Positions 1 to 7,282 are shown, counted from the stretch's first letter. The stretch is 64,000 nt of DNA from Flavobacterium psychrophilum (GCA_945879625.1 CAMCVA010000008.1:1-64000); one strand, 5' to 3'. The notes: generated from the letters alone by a model not told the origin. Numbers and translations are program-made.

Positions 1-420
1 TATTGGTTTAGCTTCAGAGTGAATGTACCGGGTTATGCAGCCGGAGAACAATACGGAGTACGAGTTGCAGTTATGACAGCAGGAGCATGGTCACCATATG
101 GAGACGCTTGCGACATTACCGCACCAATTGCCACAGCCAGAACTACCGAAGAGGCAGCGCCTAGCGAAGCCAACTTGTTCAAACCAGTGGCGTATCCAAA
201 TCCGTTTGCCAATACCTTTGGTATCTCGTTGGCAACCCCATCAGCCGATGTAGTACACGTAATGGTGTATGACTTACAAGGCCGATTAATAGAAAAACAA
301 AATGTATTTGTGTCTCAATTGGACAGTTTGCAAATTGGAACTAACTACCCATCTGGAGATTACCTCCTGGTAGTAGCCCAAGGCGCCAATATCAAATCGA
401 GCCACATTCATAAAGAGTAA
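1..420 (+). CDS. T9SS-exported surface protein, C-terminal fragment
   Basis: The frame is open from the first base, so this is the 3' end of a larger gene. About 140 residues are visible. The first 45 look like the end of a beta-sandwich repeat common in flavobacterial surface proteins (motif WSPYGDACDITAP). A short linker leads to a T9SS type A sorting domain of about 80 residues, with the usual VAYPNPF entry, a VYDLQGRLI core and a YLLVVAQG strand near the end. Such tails direct proteins through the outer membrane by the Por/Gld machinery, after which the tail is removed. The catalytic or binding part lies upstream of the window, so the function cannot be named. A terminator hairpin follows directly. 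Confidence 0.85.
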   Translation, partial: YWFSFRVNVPGYAAGEQYGVRVAVMTAGAWSPYGDACDITAPIATARTTEEAAPSEANLFKPVAYPNPFANTFGISLATPSADVVHVMVYDLQGRLIEKQNVFVSQLDSLQIGTNYPSGDYLLVVAQGANIKSSHIHKE

Positions 421-449
421 GTGTTGTTTATAGATTTTAAGGGAAAAGG

Positions 450-474
450 CCCTCCAGCAATGGGGGGTTTTTTT
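450..474 (+). terminator. Rho-independent terminator after the T9SS protein gene
   Basis: A 7-bp stem (CCCTCCA with TGGGGGG, one G-T pair) closes a GCAA tetraloop and is followed by seven T residues. It lies 30 bases after the stop codon of the upstream gene. Confidence 0.75.
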
Positions 475-519
475 ATGGAGAAAAGTTGGGAGTTGGAAGC
501 GGGAAGCGGGAAGTTTTTG

Positions 520-628
520 GCCACGAATGCACGGATTTTTTTTTTTTAAATTAAGCTTCCGAATTCGATCATCAAAGATGATCATTCGAATAAAATCAAT
601 ATGTCAAAACCATTCGTGAATTCGTGGC
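520..628 (+). repeat. ~108-bp dispersed repeat, copy 1 (MITE-like)
   Basis: This copy pairs with 910-1016 and is about 85-90% identical by eye. Its ends are imperfect inverted repeats: GCCACGAATGCACG at the left, and at the right a sequence whose complement reads GCCACGAATTCACGAATGG. The centre contains the palindrome GATCATC-AAA-GATGATC. It has no coding capacity. The nested symmetry suggests a small non-autonomous mobile element or a structured intergenic repeat. Confidence 0.75.
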
Positions 629-752
629 TTTATTTTAAGTCGAAAGTCGTGAAGTCAAAAGTCAAAAGGATAAAATATATTGAGAACAATTATTGTAATA
701 AGAAATTTTGCCACGACCATAGGATTTGGCAGGCGAGTATCAAAAAGGAGAA

Positions 753-825
753 ACTTCCGTTAATAAACTCGAACTGTTTGAGTCCGCGAGTAGGCGAGCG
801 GGCGAGTTTTTGAGTTTTAGGAAGT
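753..825. repeat. Hairpin-forming intergenic element
   Basis: The outer arms ACTTCC (753-758) and GGAAGT (820-825) and the inner arms AAACTC (765-770) and GAGTTT (812-817) are complementary and enclose a G+C-rich centre (GCGAGTAGGCGAGCGGGCGAG). It resembles dispersed intergenic elements I recall from Flavobacterium genomes. Only one copy is visible here. Confidence 0.45.
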
Positions 826-909
826 AAGCCTATTTTGATCGCCGAAAATCCCAGGTCTTGATTTTTTGTTTCTTTTTCATCAAGGAAAAAGAAAGAGAGT
901 TAGCTTAAA

Positions 910-1016
910 GCCACGAATGCACGAATTTATTTTTTAATTAAGCTTCCCAAATTCGATCATCAAAGATCATCATTCAAATAAAATCAATATGCCAAAACCA
1001 TTCTTGAATTCGTGGC
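910..1016 (+). repeat. ~108-bp dispersed repeat, copy 2 (MITE-like)
   Basis: This is the second copy of the element at 520-628, in the same orientation and about 280 bp downstream. Terminal inverted repeats are preserved (left GCCACGAATGCACGAATT; right GAATTCGTGGC). The central palindrome is slightly degraded compared with copy 1. Confidence 0.75.
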
Positions 1017-1021
1017 AAAAT

Positions 1022-1107
1022 ATGTTTAGATTAAAAAATGAGATATTTCAGACTGTTCTTAGAAGGATCACTCATAATTCATAACTATGTAAAAGTTCTT
1101 AGTAAAC
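1022..1107 (-). repeat. Dispersed ~85-bp repeat, left copy (inverted relative to 19,031-19,115)
   Basis: Read on the minus strand this begins TTTACTAAGAAC, continues through TTATGAATTATGAGTGAT and TTCTAAGAACAGTCT, and ends in an AT-rich tail. The same order of phrases occurs on the plus strand at 19,031-19,115. The two copies lie just outside the two ends of the paa/2-oxoacid dehydrogenase cluster, in opposite orientation. Confidence 0.7.
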
Positions 1108-1185
1108 TTTTTTTCCTACCACCTAAAACCTACCACCCACCACCTAAATAGATTTCCCTACTTTTACACCCAACAAACTCAACCC

Positions 1186-1755
1186 ATGAAACCCTCCGAG
1201 CGCAAAATCGAAATCCTCACTGCTGCGGCCCAGTTGTTTAAAGCAAAGGGGTACAGCGCTGTGACCATGCGCGATTTGGCTCAGGCGCTCGACATCAAAG
1301 CGGCCAGTTTATACAACCATATTCGCTCCAAGCAGGAGATTTTGGAGCTCATGATCATTGGCATCGCCGAAGAATTTACCCACACCATTTCCAAAATTAG
1401 CGCCGAGCAAACGAGTAGCGTGCAAAAACTCGAGCAGCTCATTCAGTTGCACGTCGACATCACCGTGCGCAATCCCGACGCCTTGGCTTCACTCAACAAC
1501 GACTGGATGCATTTGCCCGAAAAACAACTGCAGTATTTTCTCAAAATGCGCGAGGAATACGAAGCCCAGTTTCGACAAATTGTCAAAACCGGTATTGCCC
1601 AAGGCGAACTCAAAAACCAAAGCGCCGAAGTGATTTTGTTTTCACTCTTATCCACGCTCCGCACACTCTATTTGTGGTACGGCAAAAAAAGCGGTTTCTC
1701 CGAGGCCGGACTCAAAACCCAATTGCCCCAGATTTTACTACAGGGGATAGTTTAA
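1186..1755 (+). CDS. TetR/AcrR-family transcriptional regulator, probable Paa repressor
   Basis: A 189-residue protein with an N-terminal TetR helix-turn-helix at residues ~8-52 (KIEILTAAAQLFKAKGYSAV, then MRDLAQALDIKAASLYNHI), followed by an all-helical ligand-binding domain. TetR proteins repress until an acyl-CoA or similar ligand binds; PaaR-type members respond to phenylacetyl-CoA. It is the first gene of the phenylacetate island, in the same direction, 390 bp before paaE. The perfect palindrome at 2110-2125 in the paaE promoter is a fitting binding site. No PaaX (GntR-like) gene is present. The assignment as the Paa regulator rests on position and is inference; the family call is firm. 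Confidence 0.85.
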   Translation: MKPSERKIEILTAAAQLFKAKGYSAVTMRDLAQALDIKAASLYNHIRSKQEILELMIIGIAEEFTHTISKISAEQTSSVQKLEQLIQLHVDITVRNPDALASLNNDWMHLPEKQLQYFLKMREEYEAQFRQIVKTGIAQGELKNQSAEVILFSLLSTLRTLYLWYGKKSGFSEAGLKTQLPQILLQGIV

Positions 1756-1818
1756 TTAGTTTTGCAAAAGCAAAACTAATTGTTTCAGGTTGCTTAGTTC
1801 GGCTGGCGCCTCACTTTT

Positions 1819-1951
1819 GTTTCAAGTTTCAAGTTTCAAGATTTGGCTTTCGCCAGGTTTCAAGTTTCAAGATTTGGCTTACGCCAAGTTTCAAGTTTAC
1901 TCCGCTCCGCTTCGTCGGTCGGCTATCGCCTCGGGTCAGGTTTCAAGTTTT
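1819..1951 (-). repeat. TTTCAAG phrase repeats and dispersed ~60-bp repeat
   Basis: GTTTCAAGTTTCAAG phrases recur in near-tandem with GATTTGGCTTTCGCCAG inserts. The part at 1889-1950 carries CGCTTCGTCGGTCGGCTATC and CGCCTCGGGTCAGG. Its reverse complement appears almost unchanged at 13,794-13,859 and, more diverged, at 14,474-14,562. Confidence 0.7.
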
Positions 1952-2031
1952 TTTATATCCGCTTAGCTGTAGTTCAATTTTACACAACGGCTCTTAGTAT
2001 ACTTTTATAACGTGAAACATGAAACTTGAAA

Positions 2032-2076
2032 CAAGACATCTGGTTAAAATTTCCTAAATTTCAACCAGATGTCTTG
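2032..2076. promoter_or_regulatory. Perfect 14-bp stem-loop upstream of the paaE promoter
   Basis: The arms CAAGACATCTGGTT (2032-2045) and AACCAGATGTCTTG (2063-2076) are exact reverse complements around a 17-base AT-rich loop. The right arm contains the TTG used as the -33 element of the paaE promoter. It has no T tract, so it is not a clear terminator. It could be a second regulator site or a repeat-derived hairpin. Confidence 0.6.
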
Positions 2077-2101
2077 CGTTTCAAAATAATACTTAAATTT
2101 G
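2074..2101 (+). promoter_or_regulatory. Promoter of the paaE-led operon (TTG-17 bp-TAAATTTG)
   Basis: The -33 element TTG is at 2074-2076 and the -7 element TAAATTTG at 2094-2101, with 17 bp between them. This fits the Bacteroidota housekeeping sigma consensus TTG/TAnnTTTG. Transcription would start near 2106-2110, at the left edge of the palindrome at 2110-2125, about 40 bases before the paaE start codon. Confidence 0.6.
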
Positions 2102-2109
2102 CATAGTAA

Positions 2110-2125
2110 ACTAACAATTGTTAGT
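2110..2125. promoter_or_regulatory. Candidate TetR operator, perfect 16-bp palindrome
   Basis: ACTAACAATTGTTAGT is a perfect palindrome placed directly after the -7 element of the paaE promoter, where a bound dimer would block initiation or early elongation. TetR-family operators are typically palindromes of 14-20 bp with this layout, and a TetR-family gene lies just upstream. The protein-site pairing is inferred. Confidence 0.6.
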
Positions 2126-2145
2126 TAGATTTCTAATCCCAGTTT

Positions 2146-3216
2146 ATGGCCAAATTTTTCTCGATTCCGGTAGCCGAAGTGCACAAAGAAACCCCCGATT
2201 GCGTGGCGGTTACCTTGGCAATTCCCACCGATTTACACGACCAATTTCAATACAAAGCCGGACAATACCTTACGTTTCGTACACAGATAAATAGTGCCGA
2301 AGTACGCCGATCGTATTCGCTTGCTACCGCACCCGCTGAACAAAAATGGCAGGTGGCCATCAAGAAAATTCCCCACGGTGTGTTCTCCTCTTTTGCCAAC
2401 GACCAACTAAAACCGGGCATGGTGCTCGAGGTGATGCCGCCGCAAGGCTCGTTTTTTGCAGAACCCAGCACGACTCCCCAACACTATATTGCGTTTGCCG
2501 CCGGCAGTGGGATTACGCCCATTTTGTCTTTGATAAAAATGCACTTGGCCGCCGAGCCCGAAAGCACCTTTACTTTATTTTACCAAAACCGCTCGGTCAA
2601 ATCGATCGTGTACAAGGAAGAACTCGAACAACTCAAAAACGTCTTTTTCAATCGCTTTGAACTGTTCCATTTTCTCACCCAAGAACACCGCTCGTCCGAG
2701 TTGTTCAACGGCCGTTTCAGCCCCGAAAAATTGGCAATCATTACCCAAAAATTACTAGATATTCCAAGCATAGCCGCCTGTTATTTGTGCGGCCCAGAAG
2801 AGATGATTCACATGTTGCGCGAGCAATTAGAAGCCGCCGGTTTACCCAAACAACACATCCATTACGAGTTGTTTACCAGTGGTTTAACCAACGCCGACAA
2901 AGAACGCATCAGCAAAATTGTCGAGAAAAAAGTTGAAGGAACCGAGGTAACCATCATCGACGGAGGCAAAGAATTCCATTTTGTAATGGGCCACGATTTT
3001 GACAATTTGCTCGATGGCGCGATTGCCGCCGGTGCCGATTTGCCCTATGCCTGCAAAGGTGGCGTGTGCAGCACCTGCCGTTGCCAAGTGGTCGAAGGAA
3101 CGGTCGAGATGAAGCTCAACTATTCGCTCGAGGCCGAAGATTTGGCCCGAAATTATGTACTCAGTTGCCAAGCGGTGCCCACTTCACAAAAAGTGGTCGT
3201 CGATTTTGGTATATAA
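2146..3216 (+). CDS. paaE: Phenylacetyl-CoA epoxidase reductase subunit PaaE
   Basis: This 356-residue protein passes electrons from NADPH to the PaaABC di-iron epoxidase. It has an FAD-binding ferredoxin-reductase fold at residues ~1-105 (motif RRSYSLA for FAD), an NAD(P)-binding domain at ~110-230 (GSGITPILS; YLCGPEEMI), and a C-terminal plant-type 2Fe-2S ferredoxin at ~265-356 with cysteines in CKGGVCSTCRC and a distal C in LSCQAV. The length equals that of E. coli PaaE (about 356). It is the first gene of the catabolic operon, whereas in E. coli paaE follows paaABCD. A repeat element separates it from paaA. Confidence 0.95.
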   Translation: MAKFFSIPVAEVHKETPDCVAVTLAIPTDLHDQFQYKAGQYLTFRTQINSAEVRRSYSLATAPAEQKWQVAIKKIPHGVFSSFANDQLKPGMVLEVMPPQGSFFAEPSTTPQHYIAFAAGSGITPILSLIKMHLAAEPESTFTLFYQNRSVKSIVYKEELEQLKNVFFNRFELFHFLTQEHRSSELFNGRFSPEKLAIITQKLLDIPSIAACYLCGPEEMIHMLREQLEAAGLPKQHIHYELFTSGLTNADKERISKIVEKKVEGTEVTIIDGGKEFHFVMGHDFDNLLDGAIAAGADLPYACKGGVCSTCRCQVVEGTVEMKLNYSLEAEDLARNYVLSCQAVPTSQKVVVDFGI

Positions 3217-3230
3217 ATAAGTCCTTTTTT

Positions 3231-3282
3231 GGAGCTGTTTCCCGCTGTTCGCGCTACACGGTAGCTTGCTTCCATCGGGGCT
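3231..3282. repeat. Dispersed flavobacterial-type intergenic repeat between paaE and paaA
   Basis: The block starts GGAGCTGTTTCCCGCTGTTC and ends TTCCATCGGGGCTAG, with CCCG/CGGG ends that can pair. I recognise this as resembling a common intergenic element of Flavobacterium genomes; it appears only once here. It is more G+C-rich than ordinary spacer DNA and lies inside the operon without a coding function. Confidence 0.5.
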
Positions 3283-3331
3283 AGAACTAGAAATAAAATA
3301 GAAAATAACAAAACCTAAAGTTCAAAATAGT

Positions 3332-4288
3332 ATGTCAGAACAAGAAGTAAAAAACCTGGAAAAAATGTTTGAGGCCCGCATTGCCCGAGACGAAAAAATT
3401 GAGCCCAAAGACTGGATGCCGGCCAATTACCGAAAAACACACATTCGCCAAATTTCTCAACACGCCCATTCCGAAATTGTAGGGATGTTGCCCGAAGGAA
3501 ATTGGATTACCCGCGCGCCCTCCTTGCGTCGCAAAGTGGCCTTGTTGGCCAAAGTGCAAGACGAAGGTGGACACGGTTTGTACTTGTACAGTGCCGCCGA
3601 AACTTTGGGAATCACACGCGAAGAAATGTCAGAGCAATTACACAAGGGCGAAGCCAAATATTCAAGCATCTTCAATTATCCAGCCGTAACCTGGGCCGAC
3701 ATGGGCACCGTAGGTTGGTTGGTTGACGGCGCAGCGATTATGAACCAAGTGGCACTCATGGGAACCTCCTATGGTCCTTATGCTAGAGCGATGGTGCGCA
3801 TTTGCAAAGAAGAAAGTTTTCACCAACGCCAAGGCTTCGAAATTTTGCTCACGTTGTGCAACGGCACGCCCGAGCAAAAAGCCATGGCACAAGATTCCCT
3901 CAACCGCTGGTGGTGGCCCTCTTTAATGATGTTTGGTCCCCGCGATGCCGAATCACCCAATACCGAACAATCGGTAAAATGGAAACTCAAACGCAAAACC
4001 AACGACGAATTGCGTCAGTCTTTTGTAGATCAAACCGTACCGCAAGCCAATATATTGGGATTAACCATCCCAGATCCCGAACTCAAATGGAACGAGGCAC
4101 GCCAACAATATGACTTTGGCGAACTCGATTGGAACGAGTTTTGGCAAGTGGTCAAAGGACACGGACCCTGCAACAAACAGCGCATAGCCGCACGCGTTAA
4201 AGCTACCGAAGAAGGGGCTTGGATACGCGATGCCGCCATGGCCTACGCCGAAAAACAAGCAGCAGTTTCAGTAAAACAAGCAATATAA
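3332..4288 (+). CDS. paaA: Phenylacetyl-CoA 1,2-epoxidase catalytic subunit PaaA
   Basis: This is the di-iron monooxygenase subunit that epoxidises phenylacetyl-CoA with O2 to the 1,2-epoxide. At 318 residues it matches the family (E. coli 309). Metal-ligand motifs of the ferritin-like fold are visible: an ExxH in [12 protein letters not shown] (~residues 74-85) and a second ExxH in [10 protein letters not shown] (~158-167). PaaA pairs with PaaC and needs PaaB and PaaE. It is followed by paaB after a spacer carrying GACTTT-type phrase repeats. Confidence 0.96.
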   Translation: MSEQEVKNLEKMFEARIARDEKIEPKDWMPANYRKTHIRQISQHAHSEIVGMLPEGNWITRAPSLRRKVALLAKVQDEGGHGLYLYSAAETLGITREEMSEQLHKGEAKYSSIFNYPAVTWADMGTVGWLVDGAAIMNQVALMGTSYGPYARAMVRICKEESFHQRQGFEILLTLCNGTPEQKAMAQDSLNRWWWPSLMMFGPRDAESPNTEQSVKWKLKRKTNDELRQSFVDQTVPQANILGLTIPDPELKWNEARQQYDFGELDWNEFWQVVKGHGPCNKQRIAARVKATEEGAWIRDAAMAYAEKQAAVSVKQAI

Positions 4289-4370
4289 ATCAGTTGAATG
4301 TAAAAGTAAAGGAAGATATTTTGCACTAAGATTGACGACTTTATGACTTTCGACTTTAAGACTATATCAC

Positions 4371-4652
4371 ATGAAAAATTGGCCACTTTGGGAAGTATTC
4401 ATCAGAAGTAAAAACGGATTAGAACACCGCCATTGCGGAAGCCTACACGCCAGCGATGCCACCATGGCACTCGAAAACGCGCGTGATGTGTACACCCGCC
4501 GCATGGAAGGCGTGAGCATTTGGGTAGTGCCATCGTTACAAATCACGGCATCCAATCCGGAGCACAACGGAGAAACCTTTGAGCCCGCTATGGACAAGGC
4601 CTATCGTCATCCTACCTTTTATGATTTGCCCGACGAATTGAAACACATGTAA
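4371..4652 (+). CDS. paaB: Phenylacetyl-CoA epoxidase subunit PaaB
   Basis: A 93-residue protein matching PaaB (E. coli 95), the small subunit that bridges PaaAC dimers and stabilises the complex. It begins NWPLWEVFIRSKNGLEHRHC, a strongly conserved PaaB opening, and shows the conserved HASDATMALENARDVYTRR and IWVVPS segments. Its place between paaA and paaC is the usual order. The spacer after it is a repeat hairpin. Confidence 0.96.
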   Translation: MKNWPLWEVFIRSKNGLEHRHCGSLHASDATMALENARDVYTRRMEGVSIWVVPSLQITASNPEHNGETFEPAMDKAYRHPTFYDLPDELKHM

Positions 4653-4667
4653 AAAGGTCTTAGGCAT

Positions 4668-4750
4668 TAGGTAGTAGGTTTTAGGTTTTGATAATATAGA
4701 AACACCTACCACCATCGACCTACCACCTATCACCTAAACCCTACCACCTA
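4668..4750. repeat. Inverted CCTACCACC-type phrase repeats between paaB and paaC
   Basis: The left arm (4668-4687, TAGGTAGTAGGTTTTAGGTT) and the right arm (4731-4750, CACCTAAACCCTACCACCTA) are complementary at about 17 of 20 positions. Further ACCTACCACC copies lie between them. The same phrase occurs at 1115-1150. The hairpin ends seven bases before the paaC start codon and could affect translation of paaC. Confidence 0.6.
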
Positions 4751-4756
4751 AAAAAA

Positions 4757-5509
4757 ATGGACAATAATCTAATACAATACATCCTCGGGATTGCCGACAA
4801 TTCCTTGATTCTCGGACAACGCTTGGGCGAATTGTGTGGCCACGGCCCCAGCCTTGAAACCGATATTGCCCTCACCAACATTTCCCTCGATTTGTTTGGG
4901 CAAACCCGTTCGTATTACCAATATGTAGCCCAATTGCAAGGTGGCGATGCTACCGAAGACACGGTGGCCTTTTTGCGTTTGGAACGCGAATACAAAAATG
5001 CCTTGTTGGTCGAGCAACCCAACACCGATTTTGGTTATGTAATTGCCAAACAATTTTTGTTTGATGTTTTTCATTTGGCTTTTTTGCAGGAATTGCAACA
5101 CAGCAAAGACACGCAATTGGCAGCCATTGCGGTCAAGAGCATCAAAGAAGTATTGTACCACACCCGCTTTTCTTCCGATTGGATCAAGCGATTGGGCGAT
5201 GGAACAAATGAAAGTCATGACCGCATACAAACCGCCATCAACGACTTGTGGATATACACCGACGAATTGTTTCAACCCACCGAAGCCGATACAGCCATGG
5301 TTGCGCAAGGCATTGGCGTAGATTCAACCAAATTAAAAGCCAACTATTACCAACAAGTTTCTGCAGTTTTGGCTGAGGCAACCTTGATCACACCTGTGGT
5401 GGAGTATTTTCAAAAAGGAGGAAAGCAAGGCATTCACAGCGAACACATGGGCTTCATCGTCACCGAACTGCAATTCATGCAACGCACCTATCCCAATATG
5501 AATTGGTAG
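4757..5509 (+). CDS. paaC: Phenylacetyl-CoA epoxidase structural subunit PaaC
   Basis: A 250-residue ferritin-like protein matching PaaC (E. coli 248), the partner of PaaA that helps form the substrate site but does not carry the working iron centre. Conserved segments include DIALTNISLDLFGQ near residue 35 and KEVLYHTRFSSDWIKRLGDG near residue 130, which resembles the E. coli stretch closely. It follows paaB and precedes paaD by 45 bp. Confidence 0.95.
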   Translation: MDNNLIQYILGIADNSLILGQRLGELCGHGPSLETDIALTNISLDLFGQTRSYYQYVAQLQGGDATEDTVAFLRLEREYKNALLVEQPNTDFGYVIAKQFLFDVFHLAFLQELQHSKDTQLAAIAVKSIKEVLYHTRFSSDWIKRLGDGTNESHDRIQTAINDLWIYTDELFQPTEADTAMVAQGIGVDSTKLKANYYQQVSAVLAEATLITPVVEYFQKGGKQGIHSEHMGFIVTELQFMQRTYPNMNW

Positions 5510-5554
5510 TGAATTCTCATTTGCCGCAACTATTTCGATCGTTATAATCTATAT

Positions 5555-6055
5555 ATGAGCACAACAACAGCCCAAATCGATCCCCAACTCCTCGACATAC
5601 TCGAGACGGTATTCGATCCTGAGATTCCGGTGTTGTCAATTATACAAATGGGTTTTGTGCGATCGGCTAAGTTTATGAATCAGCTGGTTGAGATAGAAAT
5701 TACGCCTACCTACAGCGGCTGTCCGGCCATGGATGTGATTGCCGACGACATCAAATCGGCCTTCAAATCCCAAGGGTATCAGGCAGTAGTAAAATTGATT
5801 TTGTCGCCAGCTTGGAGCACCGATTGGATTACCGCCCAAGGCCGATTGACTTTAGAAAAATACGGCATTGCGGCTCCCTTAGAACCCATCGCCGACAAAG
5901 AAGCCTTGTTGGGCAACAAAAAACGAGTAAAATGCCCACAGTGTGGCACATTAAATACTAAATTAGTCAGTCAATTTGGATCAACGGCTTGCAAAGCGTT
6001 TTTTCAGTGCGAAGACTGCCTAGAACCTTTTGATTATTTTAAATGCTTAAAATAA
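5555..6055 (+). CDS. paaD: PaaD, MIP18-family assembly factor for the epoxidase
   Basis: A 166-residue protein, the same size as E. coli PaaD. Residues ~10-95 are a MIP18/DUF59 domain (motifs VFDPEIPVLSI and YSGCPAMD), found in iron-sulfur cluster maturation factors. The C-terminal 45 residues hold a zinc-ribbon-like set of cysteines (CPQCG, TACKAFFQCEDC, FKC). PaaD is needed for activity of the PaaABCE complex, probably in loading its Fe-S centre. paaG starts six bases after the stop. Confidence 0.94.
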   Translation: MSTTTAQIDPQLLDILETVFDPEIPVLSIIQMGFVRSAKFMNQLVEIEITPTYSGCPAMDVIADDIKSAFKSQGYQAVVKLILSPAWSTDWITAQGRLTLEKYGIAAPLEPIADKEALLGNKKRVKCPQCGTLNTKLVSQFGSTACKAFFQCEDCLEPFDYFKCLK

Positions 6056-6061
6056 AATACA

Positions 6062-6868
6062 ATGAGTAACGCACAAGAATCTCTTTTTGGTCCTACAATT
6101 AACTATGCCGTGCAAGCGCAGGTAGCTTGGATCACCCTCAATCGCCCCGAAGTATTCAACAGTTTTAACCGAGAAATGGCCTTGGCTACCCAAGCCGCCC
6201 TTCAAACCGCCGCCGCTGACGACTCCGTTCGCGCCATCGTTTTGACTGGAAATGGAAAAGCCTTTTGTGCCGGGCAAGATTTAAAAGAAGTGACTACACC
6301 CGAGTTGCATCCGGGTTTTAAAAATATCATCGACGAACATTACAATCCCATAATCAACTTGTTGCGCAGCATCGAAAAACCAATTATTTCGGCAGTCAAT
6401 GGCGTAGCCGCAGGAGCCGGTGCCAATATTGCTTTGGCCTGCGATTTTGTCGTTTCGTCTGAGCACGGCAGTTTTATCCAGGCGTTTTCTAAAATTGGTT
6501 TGGTGCCCGACAGCGGCGGAACCTTTTTCTTGCCCCGACTCATCGGCTTGCATCGTGCCACAGCCTTGATGTTCTTGGGCGATAAACTCACCGCCGAAGA
6601 GGCCTGCAAAATGGGCATGGTTTATAAATTATATCCATCTGCTTTTTTCCTTGAGGAAGTACAAAGCTTGGCCGAAACTTTGGCGCAAATGCCCACCTTG
6701 GCCTTGGGTCTCACCAAACGTTTGTTAAACCAATCGATGGAAAACAACCTAGAACAACAATTGGCCTTAGAATCGGCCATCCAAATACAAGCCAGTTCTT
6801 CGCACGATTACCACGAAGGTGTTACCGCTTTTGTAGAAAAAAGAAAACCGCAATTTCGAGGAAATTGA
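6062..6868 (+). CDS. paaG: 1,2-epoxyphenylacetyl-CoA isomerase PaaG
   Basis: A crotonase-fold enzyme of 268 residues that converts the ring epoxide to the oxepin, and in the lower pathway shifts a double bond. Conserved blocks match PaaG rather than a general hydratase: LTGNGKAFCAGQDLKEV (oxyanion hole), VNGVAAGAGANIALACD, and FIQAFSKIGLVPDSGGTFFL with the PaaG-type aspartate. It lies six bases after paaD. Its stop codon overlaps the left copy of the 24-bp repeat at 6868-6891. Confidence 0.92.
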   Translation: MSNAQESLFGPTINYAVQAQVAWITLNRPEVFNSFNREMALATQAALQTAAADDSVRAIVLTGNGKAFCAGQDLKEVTTPELHPGFKNIIDEHYNPIINLLRSIEKPIISAVNGVAAGAGANIALACDFVVSSEHGSFIQAFSKIGLVPDSGGTFFLPRLIGLHRATALMFLGDKLTAEEACKMGMVYKLYPSAFFLEEVQSLAETLAQMPTLALGLTKRLLNQSMENNLEQQLALESAIQIQASSSHDYHEGVTAFVEKRKPQFRGN

Positions 6869-6891
6869 TTAACGATTGAAGATTAACGATT
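6868..6891 (+). repeat. 24-bp repeat, left arm of the inverted pair around the four-helix-bundle gene
   Basis: The unit consists of the 10-mer ATTAACGATT twice, separated by GAAG. The exact reverse complement is at 7309-7332, so the two copies bracket the gene at 6912-7268. A further direct copy starts at 12,923 after paaZ, and fragments occur near 8600 and 10,354. Confidence 0.85.
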
Positions 6892-6911
6892 TTTGATTTT
6901 AGAATAAAAAA

Positions 6912-7268
6912 ATGAAACCATTAAATTTAGAAGATCGATTAATTCAATTTGCTGTTGATATAATTTTAATGTCCAAAAAAATTGATAAATCTTTTACTTC
7001 GGAACATCTAGCAAAGCAATTAATTCGTTCGGCTACTTCTTCTGCCTTAAATTATGGGGAAGCTAGAAGTGGAGAATCTACAAATGATTTTTTGCACAAA
7101 ATGAAGATTTGTTTAAAAGAATTAAGGGAGAGTTTTATTAATCTGAAAATTCAAAAAGGTGCTGAGTTAATATCGGATATTGATACTTTAAATAAATTAT
7201 TAAAAGAAAATGATGAATTAATTTCAATTTTTGTAGCAAGTATAAAAACTGCATCTTCAAAAAAATAA
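6912..7268 (+). CDS. Four-helix-bundle protein of the 23S rRNA intervening-sequence (IVP/S23) family
   Basis: A 118-residue, mainly helical protein. The opening NLEDRLIQFAVDIILMSKKI and the block LAKQLIRSATSSALNYGEAR are typical of the four-helix-bundle family found in 23S rRNA intervening sequences and, in Bacteroidota, as stand-alone genes. Its role is unknown. It separates paaG from paaH, is strikingly AT-rich compared with its neighbours, uses A/T-ending codons, and lies between 24-bp inverted repeats. These points suggest later insertion. It does not resemble any Paa enzyme, and a part in phenylacetate breakdown is not supported. Confidence 0.85.
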   Translation: MKPLNLEDRLIQFAVDIILMSKKIDKSFTSEHLAKQLIRSATSSALNYGEARSGESTNDFLHKMKICLKELRESFINLKIQKGAELISDIDTLNKLLKENDELISIFVASIKTASSKK

Positions 7269-7282
7269 ACTTGTATTTTTAA

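Larger units (their letters stand above)
421..1185. other. Gene-free repeat-rich spacer upstream of the TetR gene
   Basis: This 765-bp stretch has no convincing coding region. It holds a terminator (450-474), a run of GGGAAG/TTGGAAG phrases (483-516), two copies of a ~108-bp element (520-628 and 910-1016), AAGTC/GAAAGTC phrases (637-669), a hairpin element (753-825), part of a repeat found inverted near 19,030-19,115, and ACCTACCACC phrases near 1115-1150. Short open frames here consist of repeat sequence and are not credible genes. Confidence 0.8.
1756..2145. other. Spacer between the TetR gene and paaE with repeats, hairpin, promoter and operator
   Basis: No gene was seen. The left two thirds are GTTTCAAG-type repeats (1819-1951), including a segment that is the reverse complement of 13,794-13,859. 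The right third holds a long perfect stem-loop (2032-2076), a Bacteroidota-type promoter (2074-2101) and a 16-bp palindrome (2110-2125). Confidence 0.75.

Noticed and set aside
601-813. Open frame of 70 codons in the left spacer
   Set aside because: It begins inside the ~108-bp repeat and runs through AAGTC phrases and a hairpin element. There is no conserved protein feature and no promoter, so it is repeat sequence and not a gene.
1674-1997. Open frame of 107 codons overlapping the TetR gene end
   Set aside because: Its second half is translated TTTCAAG repeat (repeated FKFQVSRFGFR-type wording) and its first half is an alternate frame of the regulator.
2910-3216. Ferredoxin part of PaaE as a separate gene
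   Set aside because: The reading frame is continuous with the reductase domains and the total length equals known PaaE, so it is the normal fused protein.
6912-7268. Four-helix-bundle gene as part of a 23S rRNA intervening sequence
   Set aside because: There is no rRNA sequence around it. It lies between paaG and paaH, so only the protein family is shared.
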